From: Caulobacterales bacterium 32-69-10
GTDB lineage: Bacteria > Pseudomonadota > Alphaproteobacteria > Caulobacterales > Caulobacteraceae
Length of the DNA stretch: 64,000 nt
Assembly (NCBI GenBank): GCA_002280485.1
Contig: NCED01000011.1
Coordinates: 29,719-93,718 of the forward strand
Direction: 5' to 3'
A program made the translations under genes and the position numbers. The notes beneath the pieces are model-generated. The model was not told the origin of the DNA and searched no databases. It saw only the letters and a program-made list of their open reading frames with translations. Shown in pieces: positions 17,459 to 26,749 of the stretch. Numbering within the stretch: position 1 is the stretch's first letter; each line of letters starts with the position of its first letter.

Positions 17459-19156
17459 ATGACGCGCAAGCCCGACGGGACCTGGGACAAGTCCAAGCTG
17501 CCGAGCCGTCATGTGACTTACGCCATGGGCCTGGGCACGAAGGAGATCGCCCAGCCCTTCGTTGGCGTCGCCTCGTGCTGGAACCAGGCCGCGCCCTGCA
17601 ACACCGCCCTGATGCGCCAGGCCGAGGCCGCGTCCATCGGGGTCAAGAACGGCGGCGGCACCCCGCGCGAGTTCTGCACCATCACCGTCACCGACGGCAT
17701 CGCCATGGGCCATGCGGGGATGCACTCGTCCCTGCCCAGCCGCGACTACATCGCCGACACCGTCGAGCTGACCATGCGCGGCCACGGCTATGACGCCCTG
17801 GTCGGCGTCGCCGGCTGCGACAAGTCCCTGCCGGGAATGATGATGGCCATGCTGCGGCTGAACGTGCCCAGCGTCTTCCTCTACGGCGGCTCGATCATGC
17901 CGGGCCGCTTCCGGGGCCGCGACGTGACTGTCCAGGATGTGTTCGAGGGCGTCGGCAACCACTCGGCCGGCAAGATGAGCCTCGACGACCTGTGCGACCT
18001 GGAGCGGCACGCCTGTCCCGGCGAAGGGGCCTGCGGCGGCCAGTTCACCGCCAACACCATGGCCTGCGTCTCCGAGGCCATCGGCCTGGCCCTGCCGCTG
18101 TCGTCGGCCCTGCCGGCGCCTTACCTGGAGCGCGACCAGTACGCCATCGCTTCAGGCGAAGCGGTCATGCGCCTGATCGAGAAGAACATTCGCCCCCGCG
18201 ATATCTGCACCCGCGAAGCCTTCGAGAACGCCGCGGCGGTGGTGGCGGCGACCGGGGGCTCCACCAACGGCGCCCTTCACCTGCCGGCCATGGCCCACGA
18301 GTGCGGCATCCGATTCACCCTGCACGACGTGGCCGAGATCATGCGCAGGACGCCCTACCTGGCCGACCTCAAGCCCGGCGGCCGGTTCGTGGCCAAGGAC
18401 ATGGGCGAAGCCGGCGGCGTGCCGATGCTGCTGCGGACCATGCTCGACGCCGGTTTCCTGCACGGCGACTGCATGACCGTCACGGGCAAGACCCTGCGCG
18501 AGAACCTGGAGGGGGTCAGCTTCAACCCCGAGCAGCAGGTGATCCGCCCGGTCTCCACCCCCCTGTCGCCCACCGGCGGGGTGGTGGGGCTGAAGGGATC
18601 GCTCGCCCCCGACGGGGCCATCGTCAAGGTCGCGGGCCTCGATCACCGGGCCCATCGCGGCCCGGCCCGCTGCTTCGACGGCGAGGAGGCCTGTTTCGCC
18701 GCCGTCGAGCGGGGCGACTACAAGCCCGGCGACGTGCTGGTGATCCGCTACGAAGGCCCCAGGGGCGGGCCGGGCATGCGCGAGATGCTGTCGACCACCG
18801 CCGCCATCTACGGCCAGGGCTTCAGCCACACCGTGGCCCTGATCACCGACGGCCGGTTCTCCGGCGCCACCCGCGGCCTGTGCATCGGCCATGTCGGCCC
18901 CGAGGCCCAGGTCGGCGGCCCCATCGCCCTGGTGGAGGACGGCGACATCATCTCCATCGACGCCGACGCCGGGACCATCGAGCTGGAGGTCGACCCCATC
19001 ACCCTGGAGCACCGCGCCAAGTCGTGGGAGCCGCGCAAGACCAACTATGGCTCCGGCGCGATCTGGAAGTTCGCGCAAGCGGTGGGTCCCGCACACCTGG
19101 GCGCCGTGACCCATCCCGGCGCTGCCGGCGAAACCCACGTCTATGCCGATCTGTAG
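17459..19156 (+). CDS. ilvD: Dihydroxy-acid dehydratase
   Basis: A 565-residue protein with GGAGG five bases before ATG 17459. Fe-S ligands are visible in '[10 protein letters not shown]', '[12 protein letters not shown]' and '[13 protein letters not shown]', the IlvD/Edd pattern with three cysteines for a [2Fe-2S]-type cluster. '[18 protein letters not shown]' near the C-terminus is the second signature. It dehydrates 2,3-dihydroxy acids in valine, leucine and isoleucine synthesis. Sugar-acid dehydratases of the same family are the main alternative, since no other ilv gene is nearby. Confidence 0.88.
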   Translation: MTRKPDGTWDKSKLPSRHVTYAMGLGTKEIAQPFVGVASCWNQAAPCNTALMRQAEAASIGVKNGGGTPREFCTITVTDGIAMGHAGMHSSLPSRDYIADTVELTMRGHGYDALVGVAGCDKSLPGMMMAMLRLNVPSVFLYGGSIMPGRFRGRDVTVQDVFEGVGNHSAGKMSLDDLCDLERHACPGEGACGGQFTANTMACVSEAIGLALPLSSALPAPYLERDQYAIASGEAVMRLIEKNIRPRDICTREAFENAAAVVAATGGSTNGALHLPAMAHECGIRFTLHDVAEIMRRTPYLADLKPGGRFVAKDMGEAGGVPMLLRTMLDAGFLHGDCMTVTGKTLRENLEGVSFNPEQQVIRPVSTPLSPTGGVVGLKGSLAPDGAIVKVAGLDHRAHRGPARCFDGEEACFAAVERGDYKPGDVLVIRYEGPRGGPGMREMLSTTAAIYGQGFSHTVALITDGRFSGATRGLCIGHVGPEAQVGGPIALVEDGDIISIDADAGTIELEVDPITLEHRAKSWEPRKTNYGSGAIWKFAQAVGPAHLGAVTHPGAAGETHVYADL

Positions 19157-19168
19157 GGCGGTTCAGCC

Positions 19169-19255
19169 GCCTCGTCCTTCGACAGGCTCAGGATGAGGCG
19201 GACTTAAACGACGGTGCAGTAGGAAGCCTCATCCTGAGCTTGTCGAAGGACGAGG
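19169..19255. repeat. REPIN-like palindromic element, family A, copy 3
   Basis: Arms CCTCGTCCTTCGACAGGCTC and complement with centre GGCGGACTTAAACGACGG...CAGTAGGAAGCC. It lies between convergent ilvD and the membrane-protein gene and may serve as a bidirectional terminator there. Confidence 0.85.
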
Positions 19256-19270
19256 ATTCCGGGCCCGTCG

Positions 19271-19789
19271 TCACTTCCTGACCAGCGCTTCCACCCGGGC
19301 GAAGAACTTGCGCGCCGCCTGCACGGCCTCAGGGCCGCCCCAGCCGGGCCGCGGCGCGTCGCCCTCCGACCACATCTCGATGTCGACGTCGGGATCGCGG
19401 GCGTCGTCGAAGACCAGCCGCAGGGTCACGCGGCCGACCTGCGGGTCGATGCGGTCCAGCGGCTTGCGGCCCTCGCCGCGAAAGGCGCGGGCGGCGACCT
19501 GGCCGTCGAAGATCAGCTCGGCGCCGACCAGCTCCTCCAGCCCATAGGCGATGCCGAGGTCGCGGTTGTCGCGGATCACCGCGATGCGGCGGGTGTCGAA
19601 GCGCAGCCCGGCGCCCTGGCCGCGGGTCGGGCTGGCGACCATGGCGTCGACGGGCCCCTCCAGCAGCTTGGCGAGGGTCCGGGCCACCTGCCGCGACGGC
19701 TCCATCCACCAGGCCGCGGCCATGGTCAGGCCGGTGATCGCCGCCCCCGCGACAAGCAACAGCAACAGCGTCGGCGCCGCCTGGTCCAT
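19271..19789 (-). CDS. Conserved hypothetical membrane-anchored protein
   Basis: A 172-residue protein with one N-terminal membrane helix ('LLLLLVAGAAITGLTMAAAW') and a soluble domain rich in beta-strand pattern ('GLRFDTRRIAVIRDNRDLGI', 'VTLRLVFDDARDPDVDIEMW'). I do not recognise the family and see no catalytic motif. It follows xthA on the same strand, and the open xthA frame runs over it in another register. Codon use is normal for the window, supporting a real gene. Confidence 0.6.
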   Translation of the reverse strand: MDQAAPTLLLLLVAGAAITGLTMAAAWWMEPSRQVARTLAKLLEGPVDAMVASPTRGQGAGLRFDTRRIAVIRDNRDLGIAYGLEELVGAELIFDGQVAARAFRGEGRKPLDRIDPQVGRVTLRLVFDDARDPDVDIEMWSEGDAPRPGWGGPEAVQAARKFFARVEALVRK

Positions 19790-20636
19790 GATCGGACAGG
19801 GTAGGGGGATTCGACGGCTTAGCTCCTCCCCCTCTGGGGGAGGGGGACAGATCCAGCTCGGCCACCACCGGCGCGTGGTCCGACGGCTTCTCGCGGCCGC
19901 GGACGTGGCGGTGGACCTCGCAACTGCGCAGGCGGTCGGCGGCCTGGGGCGACAGCATCAGGTGGTCGATGCGGATGCCGTGGTCTCGCTCGTAGGCGCC
20001 TCTGAAGAAGTCCCAGTAGGTGTAGCCGTGCGGGTCGGCGCCGACCGCGGCCTGGGCGTCGGTGAACCCCAGGAATTTGAGCGCCCGCCAGGCGGCCCGG
20101 CTCTCGGGCTGGAACAGGGCGTCGGTCGCCCAGCTCTCCGGCCTGTCGGCGTCCTCCGGTTCGGGAATCACGTTGTAATCGCCGGCCAGGACCAGGGGCT
20201 CCTCCAGCGTCAGCAGTTCGGCGGCGTGGCGGCGTAGGCGCGCCATCCAGCGCAGCTTGTAGGCGAACTTCTCGGTCCCGATCGGATTGCCGTTGGGCAG
20301 GTACAGGCAGCCGAACCGGAACGGCGTCGGGGTCCCGATCACCGCCTCGACGTAGCGGGAGTGATCGTCGGCGGGGTCGTCCCCGTTCTCGGGCAGGCCG
20401 CGCCGGGCGTCCTCGAGCGGAAACTTCGAGATGATGGCCACGCCGTTGTAGGTCTTCTGGCCGTGCACCAGGACGTTGTAGCCCAGCGATTCAATGGCTT
20501 CGTAGGGGAACTTCTCGTCGACGCACTTCAGCTCCTGGAAGCCCACCACATCGGGCTTGGCCTCCTCCAGCCACTCCACAACCCGCTCGATGCGGGCGTT
20601 GATCGAATTGACGTTCCAGGTGGCGATGCGGACCAT
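19329..20636 (-). CDS. xthA: Exodeoxyribonuclease III, with reading frame running on past the domain
   Basis: The first 260 residues are a complete ExoIII: 'MVRIATWNVNSINARIERV', 'GFQELKCVDEKFP' (metal Glu), 'LAGDYNVIPEPEDADRP', 'IRIDHLMLSP' and 'EKPSDHAPVVAEL' (catalytic Asp-His). The enzyme excises abasic sites and degrades DNA 3' to 5'. ExoIII should end near 19855. Here the frame crosses a C-rich/G-rich palindrome (about 19823-19848) and continues for 175 Arg/Gly/Pro-rich residues that are only an out-of-frame reading of the 19271-19789 gene. The real stop was probably lost through a small indel in that palindrome. Confidence 0.88.
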   Translation of the reverse strand: MVRIATWNVNSINARIERVVEWLEEAKPDVVGFQELKCVDEKFPYEAIESLGYNVLVHGQKTYNGVAIISKFPLEDARRGLPENGDDPADDHSRYVEAVIGTPTPFRFGCLYLPNGNPIGTEKFAYKLRWMARLRRHAAELLTLEEPLVLAGDYNVIPEPEDADRPESWATDALFQPESRAAWRALKFLGFTDAQAAVGADPHGYTYWDFFRGAYERDHGIRIDHLMLSPQAADRLRSCEVHRHVRGREKPSDHAPVVAELDLSPSPRGGGAKPSNPPTLSDHGPGGADAVAVACRGGGDHRPDHGRGLVDGAVAAGGPDPRQAAGGARRRHGRQPDPRPGRRAALRHPPHRGDPRQPRPRHRLWAGGAGRRRADLRRPGRRPRLSRRGPQAAGPHRPAGRPRDPAAGLRRRPRSRRRHRDVVGGRRAAARLGRP

Positions 20637-20677
20637 GGGCCAAGGCTAGAGGGGCGGGCGGCCCGGCTCAAGGCGCC

Positions 20678-21658
20678 TTACTGCGGCGTGTAGCGGACCG
20701 GCACCCGCACCCGCCCGCCCTGGGTGGGCAGGCCCTCGGCTGTCCACAGGGACAGCACGAACTTGTCACTCACGCTCAGGGCCGAGGTGGCGAAGCCCTG
20801 AGCCGCGGGCGTCTCCTCGGCGACCTGGCAATCCTCGACGTGGCCTCCGGCGATGATGCGGCAGTCGAGGACGACGCGCCCACCGGTGGTGCGCGCGGCG
20901 GGCGGGAGGGAATTCTCCATCTCGTCCCCGGTGGGGAGGCTGACCCACTGAGCCTTGCCGATACGCGGAGCGGCGCCCAGCATTTCGATGGCGAAAGTGA
21001 CGGGGACATGCACCTGGGCGCCCTTGGTGAGGGCGCCGTCCGGTGTAGTGGTCGGAGCCCGGAAGCGACCAGCCAAATCTCGCGCCGCCTTCCCGAACCC
21101 GAGACCCTTGGGTTGTTCGCTTATCGTCCTGCAGTTCGTCAGGCCGCCGTCGGCCTTGATCGTACAGCCGAGGGCGACGTGGCCGGGCGTGGAAATATCG
21201 CGCGCCTTGATGGGGAAAGCGGCGGCGGCCTCGGCATAGGTGGGCGCTGACGTCCAGGCGACCTGAGTCAGCAGCCTCTGTCCCCCGGGAGGAACCCCCG
21301 CGCCCTGGCTCCGGAAGTTGATCGGTAGGCGGATAACGGTCACGACCGGCTCGCCGCCGCGCGTGGCCGGCTTCATCAGGAACTGGGGCGTGAGCGCCAC
21401 GGCGGCGGCGCCGAAGCCCATGCCCGCCGGTGTTTCGGAGATCGGCCGGCATTCGAAGAGGGCGCCTTCCAGGCTCACCTTGCACTCGATGACCGCCGCA
21501 CCGCTGACCCCCCTCCGCATCGCCTCGACGGGGTAGACCACAAGCAGCTGAGCCGCGGTCGGCTTGCGAATCCAGTCGGGATTGGTGTCGGCCTTTTCGG
21601 CGGCCGTCGCCGAGAAGGCGGAGAACGCCGCCGCCAGAGCCAGGACAGGAACCTTCAT
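20678..21658 (-). CDS. Periplasmic protein with three tandem TonB-C-like domains
   Basis: A 326-residue protein with a signal peptide (1-19, ending ATAA) and three repeats starting near 27, 134 and 237. Each has the layout W-x3-P, a two-strand segment with paired cysteines, then a helix with G-F-G or Q-G-F. The cysteine pairs are C59/C70, C165/C176 and C266/C277, always 11 apart. The TonB encoded at 40747 has the same layout (PDWSRRPS, C178/C189, YGFG). There is no membrane anchor or proline linker, so it is not a TonB energiser. It may bind TonB boxes or outer-membrane receptors; function is unknown. Confidence 0.7.
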   Translation of the reverse strand: MKVPVLALAAAFSAFSATAAEKADTNPDWIRKPTAAQLLVVYPVEAMRRGVSGAAVIECKVSLEGALFECRPISETPAGMGFGAAAVALTPQFLMKPATRGGEPVVTVIRLPINFRSQGAGVPPGGQRLLTQVAWTSAPTYAEAAAAFPIKARDISTPGHVALGCTIKADGGLTNCRTISEQPKGLGFGKAARDLAGRFRAPTTTPDGALTKGAQVHVPVTFAIEMLGAAPRIGKAQWVSLPTGDEMENSLPPAARTTGGRVVLDCRIIAGGHVEDCQVAEETPAAQGFATSALSVSDKFVLSLWTAEGLPTQGGRVRVPVRYTPQ

Positions 21659-21708
21659 TCATCCTCCGCGGTCAGGGGGAGGATATCGCGCAATCCTGGA
21701 TTGAGCAG

Positions 21709-22182
21709 CTACTTCTTCAGCCGCTTCGCGTTCGCCGCGACCACCTTGTGGATGGGGTGGAGGGCGTCTTCGCCGGTCTTGGTCGCGGCGGTGTTGAGGT
21801 CGAGGCCATAGGCCATGCCGCGGGCGACGAAGTCGGTGAACAACCGGCTCTGCAGGGCGAACAGCTCCATCGGGGTGCGGCAGGCGGCCAGCTGGGCGGC
21901 CCCGCGCTGGGCGGCGGCGGCCTCGGCCTGGACGTAGGAAGCGCCGTGGCCGGCCATGTCGCTGGCGCCCCTGCTCAGGGCGGCGCCCGCCTCGGAAAAG
22001 GCGGCGACCTTCTCGGAGACCATCAGGTTCATCTCCACCCCCGATACGCCGGTGGGGCTGGCGCAGAGGTTGGCGCGCGCGGCGATCACCTCGGCGGCGG
22101 CGGACATGGCCTTGCCGGCCTTGATGGCGGTGGCGGCGGAGCGATGGGCGAGGGCGGCGTGGGTCGCGGCGCGCTTCTTCAT
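21709..22182 (-). CDS. Phasin family protein
   Basis: A 157-residue, Ala-rich, all-helical protein without signal peptide. The central segment 'NLMVSEKVAAFSEAGAALSR' and the later 'TPMELFALQSRLFTDFVARG' fit the phasin domain that coats polyhydroxyalkanoate granules ('PxElxelQsxfaqxxfe' type). No PHA synthase or depolymerase gene is in the window. It sits directly downstream of erpA on the same strand, with its ATG just after the erpA stop. Confidence 0.65.
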   Translation of the reverse strand: MKKRAATHAALAHRSAATAIKAGKAMSAAAEVIAARANLCASPTGVSGVEMNLMVSEKVAAFSEAGAALSRGASDMAGHGASYVQAEAAAAQRGAAQLAACRTPMELFALQSRLFTDFVARGMAYGLDLNTAATKTGEDALHPIHKVVAANAKRLKK

Positions 22183-22542
22183 CTAGACCGAGAAGCTCAC
22201 GCCGCAGCCGCAGCTCGACTTGGCGTTGGGGTTGCGGATGCGGAACTCGGCGGTGGCCAGCTCATCGACGAAGTCGATCTCCGAGCCGCGCAGCAGCGGC
22301 AGGGAGACCTCGTCGACCAGGGCGGCGGCGCCGTCGCGTTCGATGACGAGGTCGCTGTCTTCACCGGCCTCGACGAGGTCGAACAAGTACTGGAAGCCCG
22401 AACACCCGCCGCCTTCGACGGCGACGCGGAGCATCAGGGCGCGGCCCTCGGTCGCGCCGATCTCGCGAATCCGCCTGGCGGCGGATTCGGAGAGGCTGAC
22501 CGGAGTGCGGCGCGAAACCTGGAGGGCGGCGTCTAGACTCAT
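22183..22542 (-). CDS. erpA: Iron-sulfur cluster insertion protein ErpA
   Basis: A 119-residue A-type carrier. The three cluster cysteines are present: Cys47 in VEGGGCSGFQY and the C-terminal Cys111/Cys113 in SSCGCGVSF. It delivers Fe-S clusters to apoproteins in the cytosol. ATG 22540-22542 (MSLDAALQVS) was chosen over an upstream start that would add nine unrelated residues. It is divergent from dgt, as in many alphaproteobacteria. Confidence 0.92.
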   Translation of the reverse strand: MSLDAALQVSRRTPVSLSESAARRIREIGATEGRALMLRVAVEGGGCSGFQYLFDLVEAGEDSDLVIERDGAAALVDEVSLPLLRGSEIDFVDELATAEFRIRNPNAKSSCGCGVSFSV

Positions 22543-22639
22543 GATTCTACCAAACTCGCACAGGACCACGGTCCCGTCCTATATGTGGCCCACGCGACCC
22601 CTCCATGGAAGGGCCGCCCTGTAGGCTCGGAGATTCCGC

Positions 22640-23836
22640 TTGAGCGCGCCCCCCAACGCCGGTCCCTATCTCGTGGCCCGCGCGCCCTACGCCGAGAACC
22701 CCCGGGCCTCGCGGGGCCGCAAGCATCCGGAGGCCGAGAGCGCCACCCGCAACCCCTTCGCCCGCGACCGCGACCGCATCATCCACTGCACGGCGTTCCG
22801 GCGTCTGAAGGAGAAGACCCAGGTCTTCGTGGCGCACGAGGGCGACTACTATCGCACCCGCCTGACCCACTCTCTGGAGGTGGCCCAGGTCGCCCGCTCC
22901 ATCGCCCGGGCCATGGGGCTGGACGACGACCTGGCCGAGACGGTGGCCCTGGCCCACGACCTCGGCCACCCGCCCTTCGGCCACGCGGGCGAGGACGAGC
23001 TGCAGGCCTGCATGCTGCCGTTCGGCGGCTTCGACCACAACGTCCAGACCTTCCGGGTGGTGACCAAGCTGGAGAGCCGCTACCCGGCCTTCGACGGCCT
23101 GAACCTGACCTGGGAGACCCTGGAGGGGGTGGTCAAGCACAACGGCCCGGTGATCGACCGGCTGGAGCGGCCCGCCTACAAGGCCATCGCCGACTACATG
23201 GTCGACTACGACCTGCGCCTCGACACCTACGCCTCGGTGGAGGCCCAGGTCGCGGCCCTGGCCGACGACATCGCCTACAACAACCACGACGTCGATGACG
23301 GGCTCCAGGCCGGGCTGTTCGAGATCGGCGACCTGGAGAAGACGCCCCTGATCGGGCCGGCCCTGTCGTCGGTGCGCCAGGACTATCCCGGCATCGACGT
23401 GCGGATGCTGCGGCTGGAGGCGGTGCGCCGGATGATCGGGGTGATGATCGGCGATGTCATCGCCGAGACCACCCGCCGGGCCGAGGCCACCGGGGTGGAT
23501 TCGCCGGAGGCCGCGCGCATGTTGGGCGAGCCCCTGGTCGCCTTCTCGCCGGACATGGCCGAGGACCTGGCCCGCCTGCGCGCCTTCCTGCACGAGCGGA
23601 TGTATCGCCACTTCCGGGTCAACCGCACCCGCAGCCAGGCCCGGCGGATCCTGCGCGAGATGTTCGACCTGTTCATGGCCGAGCCGGACGTTCTGCCCGG
23701 CGGCTGGTCGATCGAGGCGGCGAGCCGTCAAGGGCCCGAGCGGGCCCGGACGGTGTGCGACTACATCGCTGGAATGACCGACCGGTTCGCGATAGAGGAG
23801 CACCGGCGGCTGTTCACCCTCGATATCTGGCATTGA
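22640..23836 (+). CDS. dgt: Deoxyguanosinetriphosphate triphosphohydrolase-like protein
   Basis: A 398-residue HD-domain protein from a TTG start at 22640. Metal-binding motifs are '[14 protein letters not shown]' (His) and '[14 protein letters not shown]' (His-Asp), followed by the helical dNTPase scaffold with '[12 protein letters not shown]'. It hydrolyses dNTPs to nucleosides and triphosphate, controlling precursor pools. In related genomes argS usually follows; here a SPOR gene follows after 108 bases. Confidence 0.92.
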   Translation: MSAPPNAGPYLVARAPYAENPRASRGRKHPEAESATRNPFARDRDRIIHCTAFRRLKEKTQVFVAHEGDYYRTRLTHSLEVAQVARSIARAMGLDDDLAETVALAHDLGHPPFGHAGEDELQACMLPFGGFDHNVQTFRVVTKLESRYPAFDGLNLTWETLEGVVKHNGPVIDRLERPAYKAIADYMVDYDLRLDTYASVEAQVAALADDIAYNNHDVDDGLQAGLFEIGDLEKTPLIGPALSSVRQDYPGIDVRMLRLEAVRRMIGVMIGDVIAETTRRAEATGVDSPEAARMLGEPLVAFSPDMAEDLARLRAFLHERMYRHFRVNRTRSQARRILREMFDLFMAEPDVLPGGWSIEAASRQGPERARTVCDYIAGMTDRFAIEEHRRLFTLDIWH

Positions 23837-23944
23837 CGCTGGTCTGCGCGCTTCGGCCCAGGCTTTCGCTTCGCTAGACTGGTGTAGAAATGCACGCGAT
23901 TCGCGGGGTCTCTCCGCGTGTCGCGGCCCAGGAGTCCGCCGGCC

Positions 23945-24715
23945 ATGTCCCAGAACGATCGCGGCGCCTACACGCCCCAGACCGACGCCCCGCTCGCCTT
24001 CGACGCCCGTCCGCCCCGTGGCGGTCGCCGTCCCCTGCCCATGGCCCTGATCGGCAGCGCCGCGGTGCTGCTGGTCCTGATCATCGCGGTGGTGATGTAT
24101 TACCAGTCCGGCGTGCGAGGGCCGGGGACGCAGACCGCCGTCGGCGACCCGGTCGGCGTGGTGAAGACCGCCCCCGCCGCCAACGCGCAGGGCGCGGGCG
24201 AGGACCCCTTCTCCAACCTCGACGTCTACGCGTCGCAGAACGTGCCGAACGCCGCGCCGGCGTCGGCCCCGGCCTTCGCGCCGGCGCCCGAAACACCCCA
24301 GCCGCGTCCCGCGCCTGCGCCCGTTCCGGCTCCGGGGCTTAGGGTGCAGACGGTGGAGTCCAATCCGGTGCAGGCGGTCCCTGCGCCGGCCCGGGACGCG
24401 GCGCCCGTCCGCACCGCCCAACTCCCGCCCGCCGCGGCCCCGGCCGCACCCGTCGCGGTGGCTTCCGCCAGCGGCGCGGCGGTCCAGATCGGCGCCTTCT
24501 CGTCCACGGCCCTGGCCGACAAGGGCTACAGCGACATCGCCGCCGCCTTCCCGGGGCCGATGGCCGGCAAGGCCAAGCGGGTCGAGACGGTCGCCCGCGA
24601 GGGCCAGGCGCCCCTCTACCGCGGCCTGATCGGCGGCTTCGCCAGCCGCGAGGCGGCCCAGGCCTTCTGCAACACCCTCAAGGCCGCCGGGCGCAACTGC
24701 CTGGTGCGGGGCTGA
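23945..24715 (+). CDS. SPOR-domain cell-envelope protein
   Basis: A 256-residue bitopic inner-membrane protein. A 30-residue cytosolic tail precedes one helix (about 33-54, 'MALIGSAAVLLVLIIAVVMY'). A long Ala/Pro-rich periplasmic linker leads to a C-terminal SPOR domain (about 178-256) with AAVQIGAFSSTALAD and LYRGLIGGFASREAA. SPOR domains bind denuded glycan strands at division sites. ATG 23945 gives the normal start; the frame is open slightly upstream. It is followed within 10 bases by nagZ. Confidence 0.82.
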   Translation: MSQNDRGAYTPQTDAPLAFDARPPRGGRRPLPMALIGSAAVLLVLIIAVVMYYQSGVRGPGTQTAVGDPVGVVKTAPAANAQGAGEDPFSNLDVYASQNVPNAAPASAPAFAPAPETPQPRPAPAPVPAPGLRVQTVESNPVQAVPAPARDAAPVRTAQLPPAAAPAAPVAVASASGAAVQIGAFSSTALADKGYSDIAAAFPGPMAGKAKRVETVAREGQAPLYRGLIGGFASREAAQAFCNTLKAAGRNCLVRG

Positions 24716-24723
24716 CGGGGGCG

Positions 24724-25770
24724 GTGGCGTCCGCCTGCATCCTCGGCTGCGAAGGGACTGTCCTCGGCGTTGAGGAGCGCGCCTTCTTCCGCGATGTGCG
24801 CCCCTGGGGCTTCACCCTGTTCAAGCGCAACGTCGAGAGCGCCGACCAGACCCGCGCCCTGTGCGACGCCCTGCGCGAGGCCGCGGGCGACGAGAACGCC
24901 CTGGTCTTCATCGACCAGGAGGGCGGGCGGGTGCAGCGCCTGCGCCCGCCTCTGGCGCCCCACCGCCGCCCTGCCGCCCTGTTCGGCGCCCTCTACGAGC
25001 GCGACCCCCAGGTGGCCCTGGAGGCGGTTCGCCTGAACCATCAGCTGATCGCGTCCGAACTGGCCGCCTTCGGCATCGACGCCGACTTCGCCCCCTGCGT
25101 GGACCTGCGCGTGCCGGGGGCCCACGACATCATCGGCGACCGCAGCTTCGGGACCGACCCCAATGCGGTGGCGGCCCTGGGGCGCGCGGCCGTCGACGGC
25201 CTCCTGGCCGGCGGCGTCGCCCCGGTGATCAAGCACATCCCCGGCCACGGCCGCGCTGGGGTCGACAGCCACCACGAACTGCCGGTGGTCGACACGCCTC
25301 TGGATGTGCTGGAGCAGACCGACTTCGCCCCCTTCCGCGCCGTGGCCGACGCGGCCATGGCCATGACCGCCCACGTCACCTATTCGGCGGTCGACCCCGA
25401 CCACTGCGCCACCGTCTCCCACCGGGTGATCGAGACGGTGATCCGCGGCTTCATCGGCTTCGACGGCCTGTTGATGTCGGACGACCTGTCGATGCGCGCC
25501 TTGGGCGGCACGCTAGGGGATCGGGCGCGCCGGTCGATCGAGGCCGGCTGCGACGTGGTCCTGCACGGCAACGGCGCCCTGGTCGGCGAGCCGGTGCGCG
25601 ACCTCTTCGCCGAGCTGCGCGCCGTGGCCGACGCCTCGCCCGAACTGACCGGCCGCGCCGCCGAGCGCGCCGCCGAGGCCCGCTCCGTCGCCCGCCGGGT
25701 GCAGTCCTTCGACACGGAAGCCGCCGAGGCGCGCCTGGCGGACCTGGGGCTGGAAGGGCGGCTGGCGTGA
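24724..25770 (+). CDS. nagZ: Beta-N-acetylhexosaminidase (GH3), peptidoglycan recycling
   Basis: A 348-residue GH3 enzyme from a GTG start at 24724. The hallmark is 'VIKHIPGHGRAGVDSHHELP', carrying the His-Asp general acid pair of NagZ, with nucleophile Asp in LLMSDDLSMRAL. It removes GlcNAc from anhydro-muropeptides in the cytosol, and no signal peptide is visible. It lies 8 bases after the SPOR gene in the SPOR-nagZ-scpA-scpB order. Confidence 0.92.
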   Translation: MASACILGCEGTVLGVEERAFFRDVRPWGFTLFKRNVESADQTRALCDALREAAGDENALVFIDQEGGRVQRLRPPLAPHRRPAALFGALYERDPQVALEAVRLNHQLIASELAAFGIDADFAPCVDLRVPGAHDIIGDRSFGTDPNAVAALGRAAVDGLLAGGVAPVIKHIPGHGRAGVDSHHELPVVDTPLDVLEQTDFAPFRAVADAAMAMTAHVTYSAVDPDHCATVSHRVIETVIRGFIGFDGLLMSDDLSMRALGGTLGDRARRSIEAGCDVVLHGNGALVGEPVRDLFAELRAVADASPELTGRAAERAAEARSVARRVQSFDTEAAEARLADLGLEGRLA

Positions 25771-25792
25771 GGGCCGGCCTGCATCCCGATGT

Positions 25793-25906
25793 TGCGTCCT
25801 TCGAGACGCCGGATTTCATCCGGCTCCTCAGGATGACGAGGGCGGGGGATTGCACTGAGCTTCGTCATGCTGAGGAGCGCGACGAAGTTGCGCGTCTCGA
25901 AGCACG
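25793..25906. repeat. Palindromic intergenic repeat (variant of family A)
   Basis: Arms 'GTCCTTCGAGACGCCGGATT...CTCCTCAGGATGACGA' and 'TCGTCATGCTGAGGAGC...GCGTCTCGAAGCAC' are imperfectly complementary. It fills the nagZ-scpA gap inside a same-strand gene run, so the transcript should fold into a long hairpin upstream of scpA. Confidence 0.7.
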
Positions 25907-25924
25907 CAGTTCGGGAGCGGCTCC

Positions 25925-26749
25925 ATGAACGCCATCCCCGAGTTCGACTTCGACGCCGCCCGCGAGGCGGCTGAGGACGGGGACGCCCTGGTCATCGACC
26001 TGGACGGCTTCGAGGGGCCGCTGCACGTGCTGCTGGCCCTGGCCCGCACCCAGAAGGTCGATCTGCTCAAGCTCTCCATCACCAAGCTGGCCGACCAGTA
26101 CCTCGCCTTCATCCACGCCGCCCGCAAGCGCCGCTTCTCGCTGGCCGCCGACTATCTGGTCATGGCGGCCTGGCTGACCTTCCTGAAGTCGCGCCTGCTG
26201 CTGCCCAAGCCCGAACGCCTGCGGCCCGACGAGCTTCCAGCCCATGACCTGGCCGCCTCGCTCGCCTTCCGCCTCGCCAAGCTCGACGCCATGCGCCACG
26301 CGGTCGAGGCGCTCCGGGCCCTGCCGCAGACCGGCCGCGACGTCTTCGTGCGCGGCGACCCGGACGCGGTGGTGATCACCAGCTCGACCCGCCTCGACGC
26401 CGACCTCTACGGCCTGATCCAGGCCTATGTGATGCAGCGCCGCCGTGAGGGCGCGCGTCACTATCGCCCGCAGCGGCGGGTCGACGCCTATCCGCTGGAG
26501 GCCGCGCGGGTCCGGCTGCGCAGCCTGGCGCCCGAACTGAAGGCCTGGACGCCGCTGCCCGAACTTGCCCCCCAGCCGCATGGGGAGGGACCGAGCCGGG
26601 CCTCCTACCTCGCCTCGACCCTTTCGGCGGGGCTGGAGATGGTCAAGGACGGGGAGATGGAGGCGCGCCAGGCCTACGCCTTCGCCGACCTGTACCTGCG
26701 GGCCCGCAAGCGCGCGGTGGAGCCCCAGCCGGCGGCGGCGCCAAAATGA
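25925..26749 (+). CDS. scpA: Segregation and condensation protein A (kleisin)
   Basis: A 274-residue kleisin. The N-terminal SMC-neck-binding helix region reads 'GFEGPLHVLLALARTQKVDL' and is followed by 'AADYLVMAAWLTFLKSRLLL', both diagnostic of ScpA. The C-terminus is a winged-helix cap. With Smc and ScpB it forms the bacterial condensin. ATGA overlap with scpB implies coupled translation. Confidence 0.92.
   Translation: MNAIPEFDFDAAREAAEDGDALVIDLDGFEGPLHVLLALARTQKVDLLKLSITKLADQYLAFIHAARKRRFSLAADYLVMAAWLTFLKSRLLLPKPERLRPDELPAHDLAASLAFRLAKLDAMRHAVEALRALPQTGRDVFVRGDPDAVVITSSTRLDADLYGLIQAYVMQRRREGARHYRPQRRVDAYPLEAARVRLRSLAPELKAWTPLPELAPQPHGEGPSRASYLASTLSAGLEMVKDGEMEARQAYAFADLYLRARKRAVEPQPAAAPK

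Noticed and set aside
25771..25924. Short peptide gene between nagZ and scpA
   Set aside because: The frame is a translation of the palindromic repeat.
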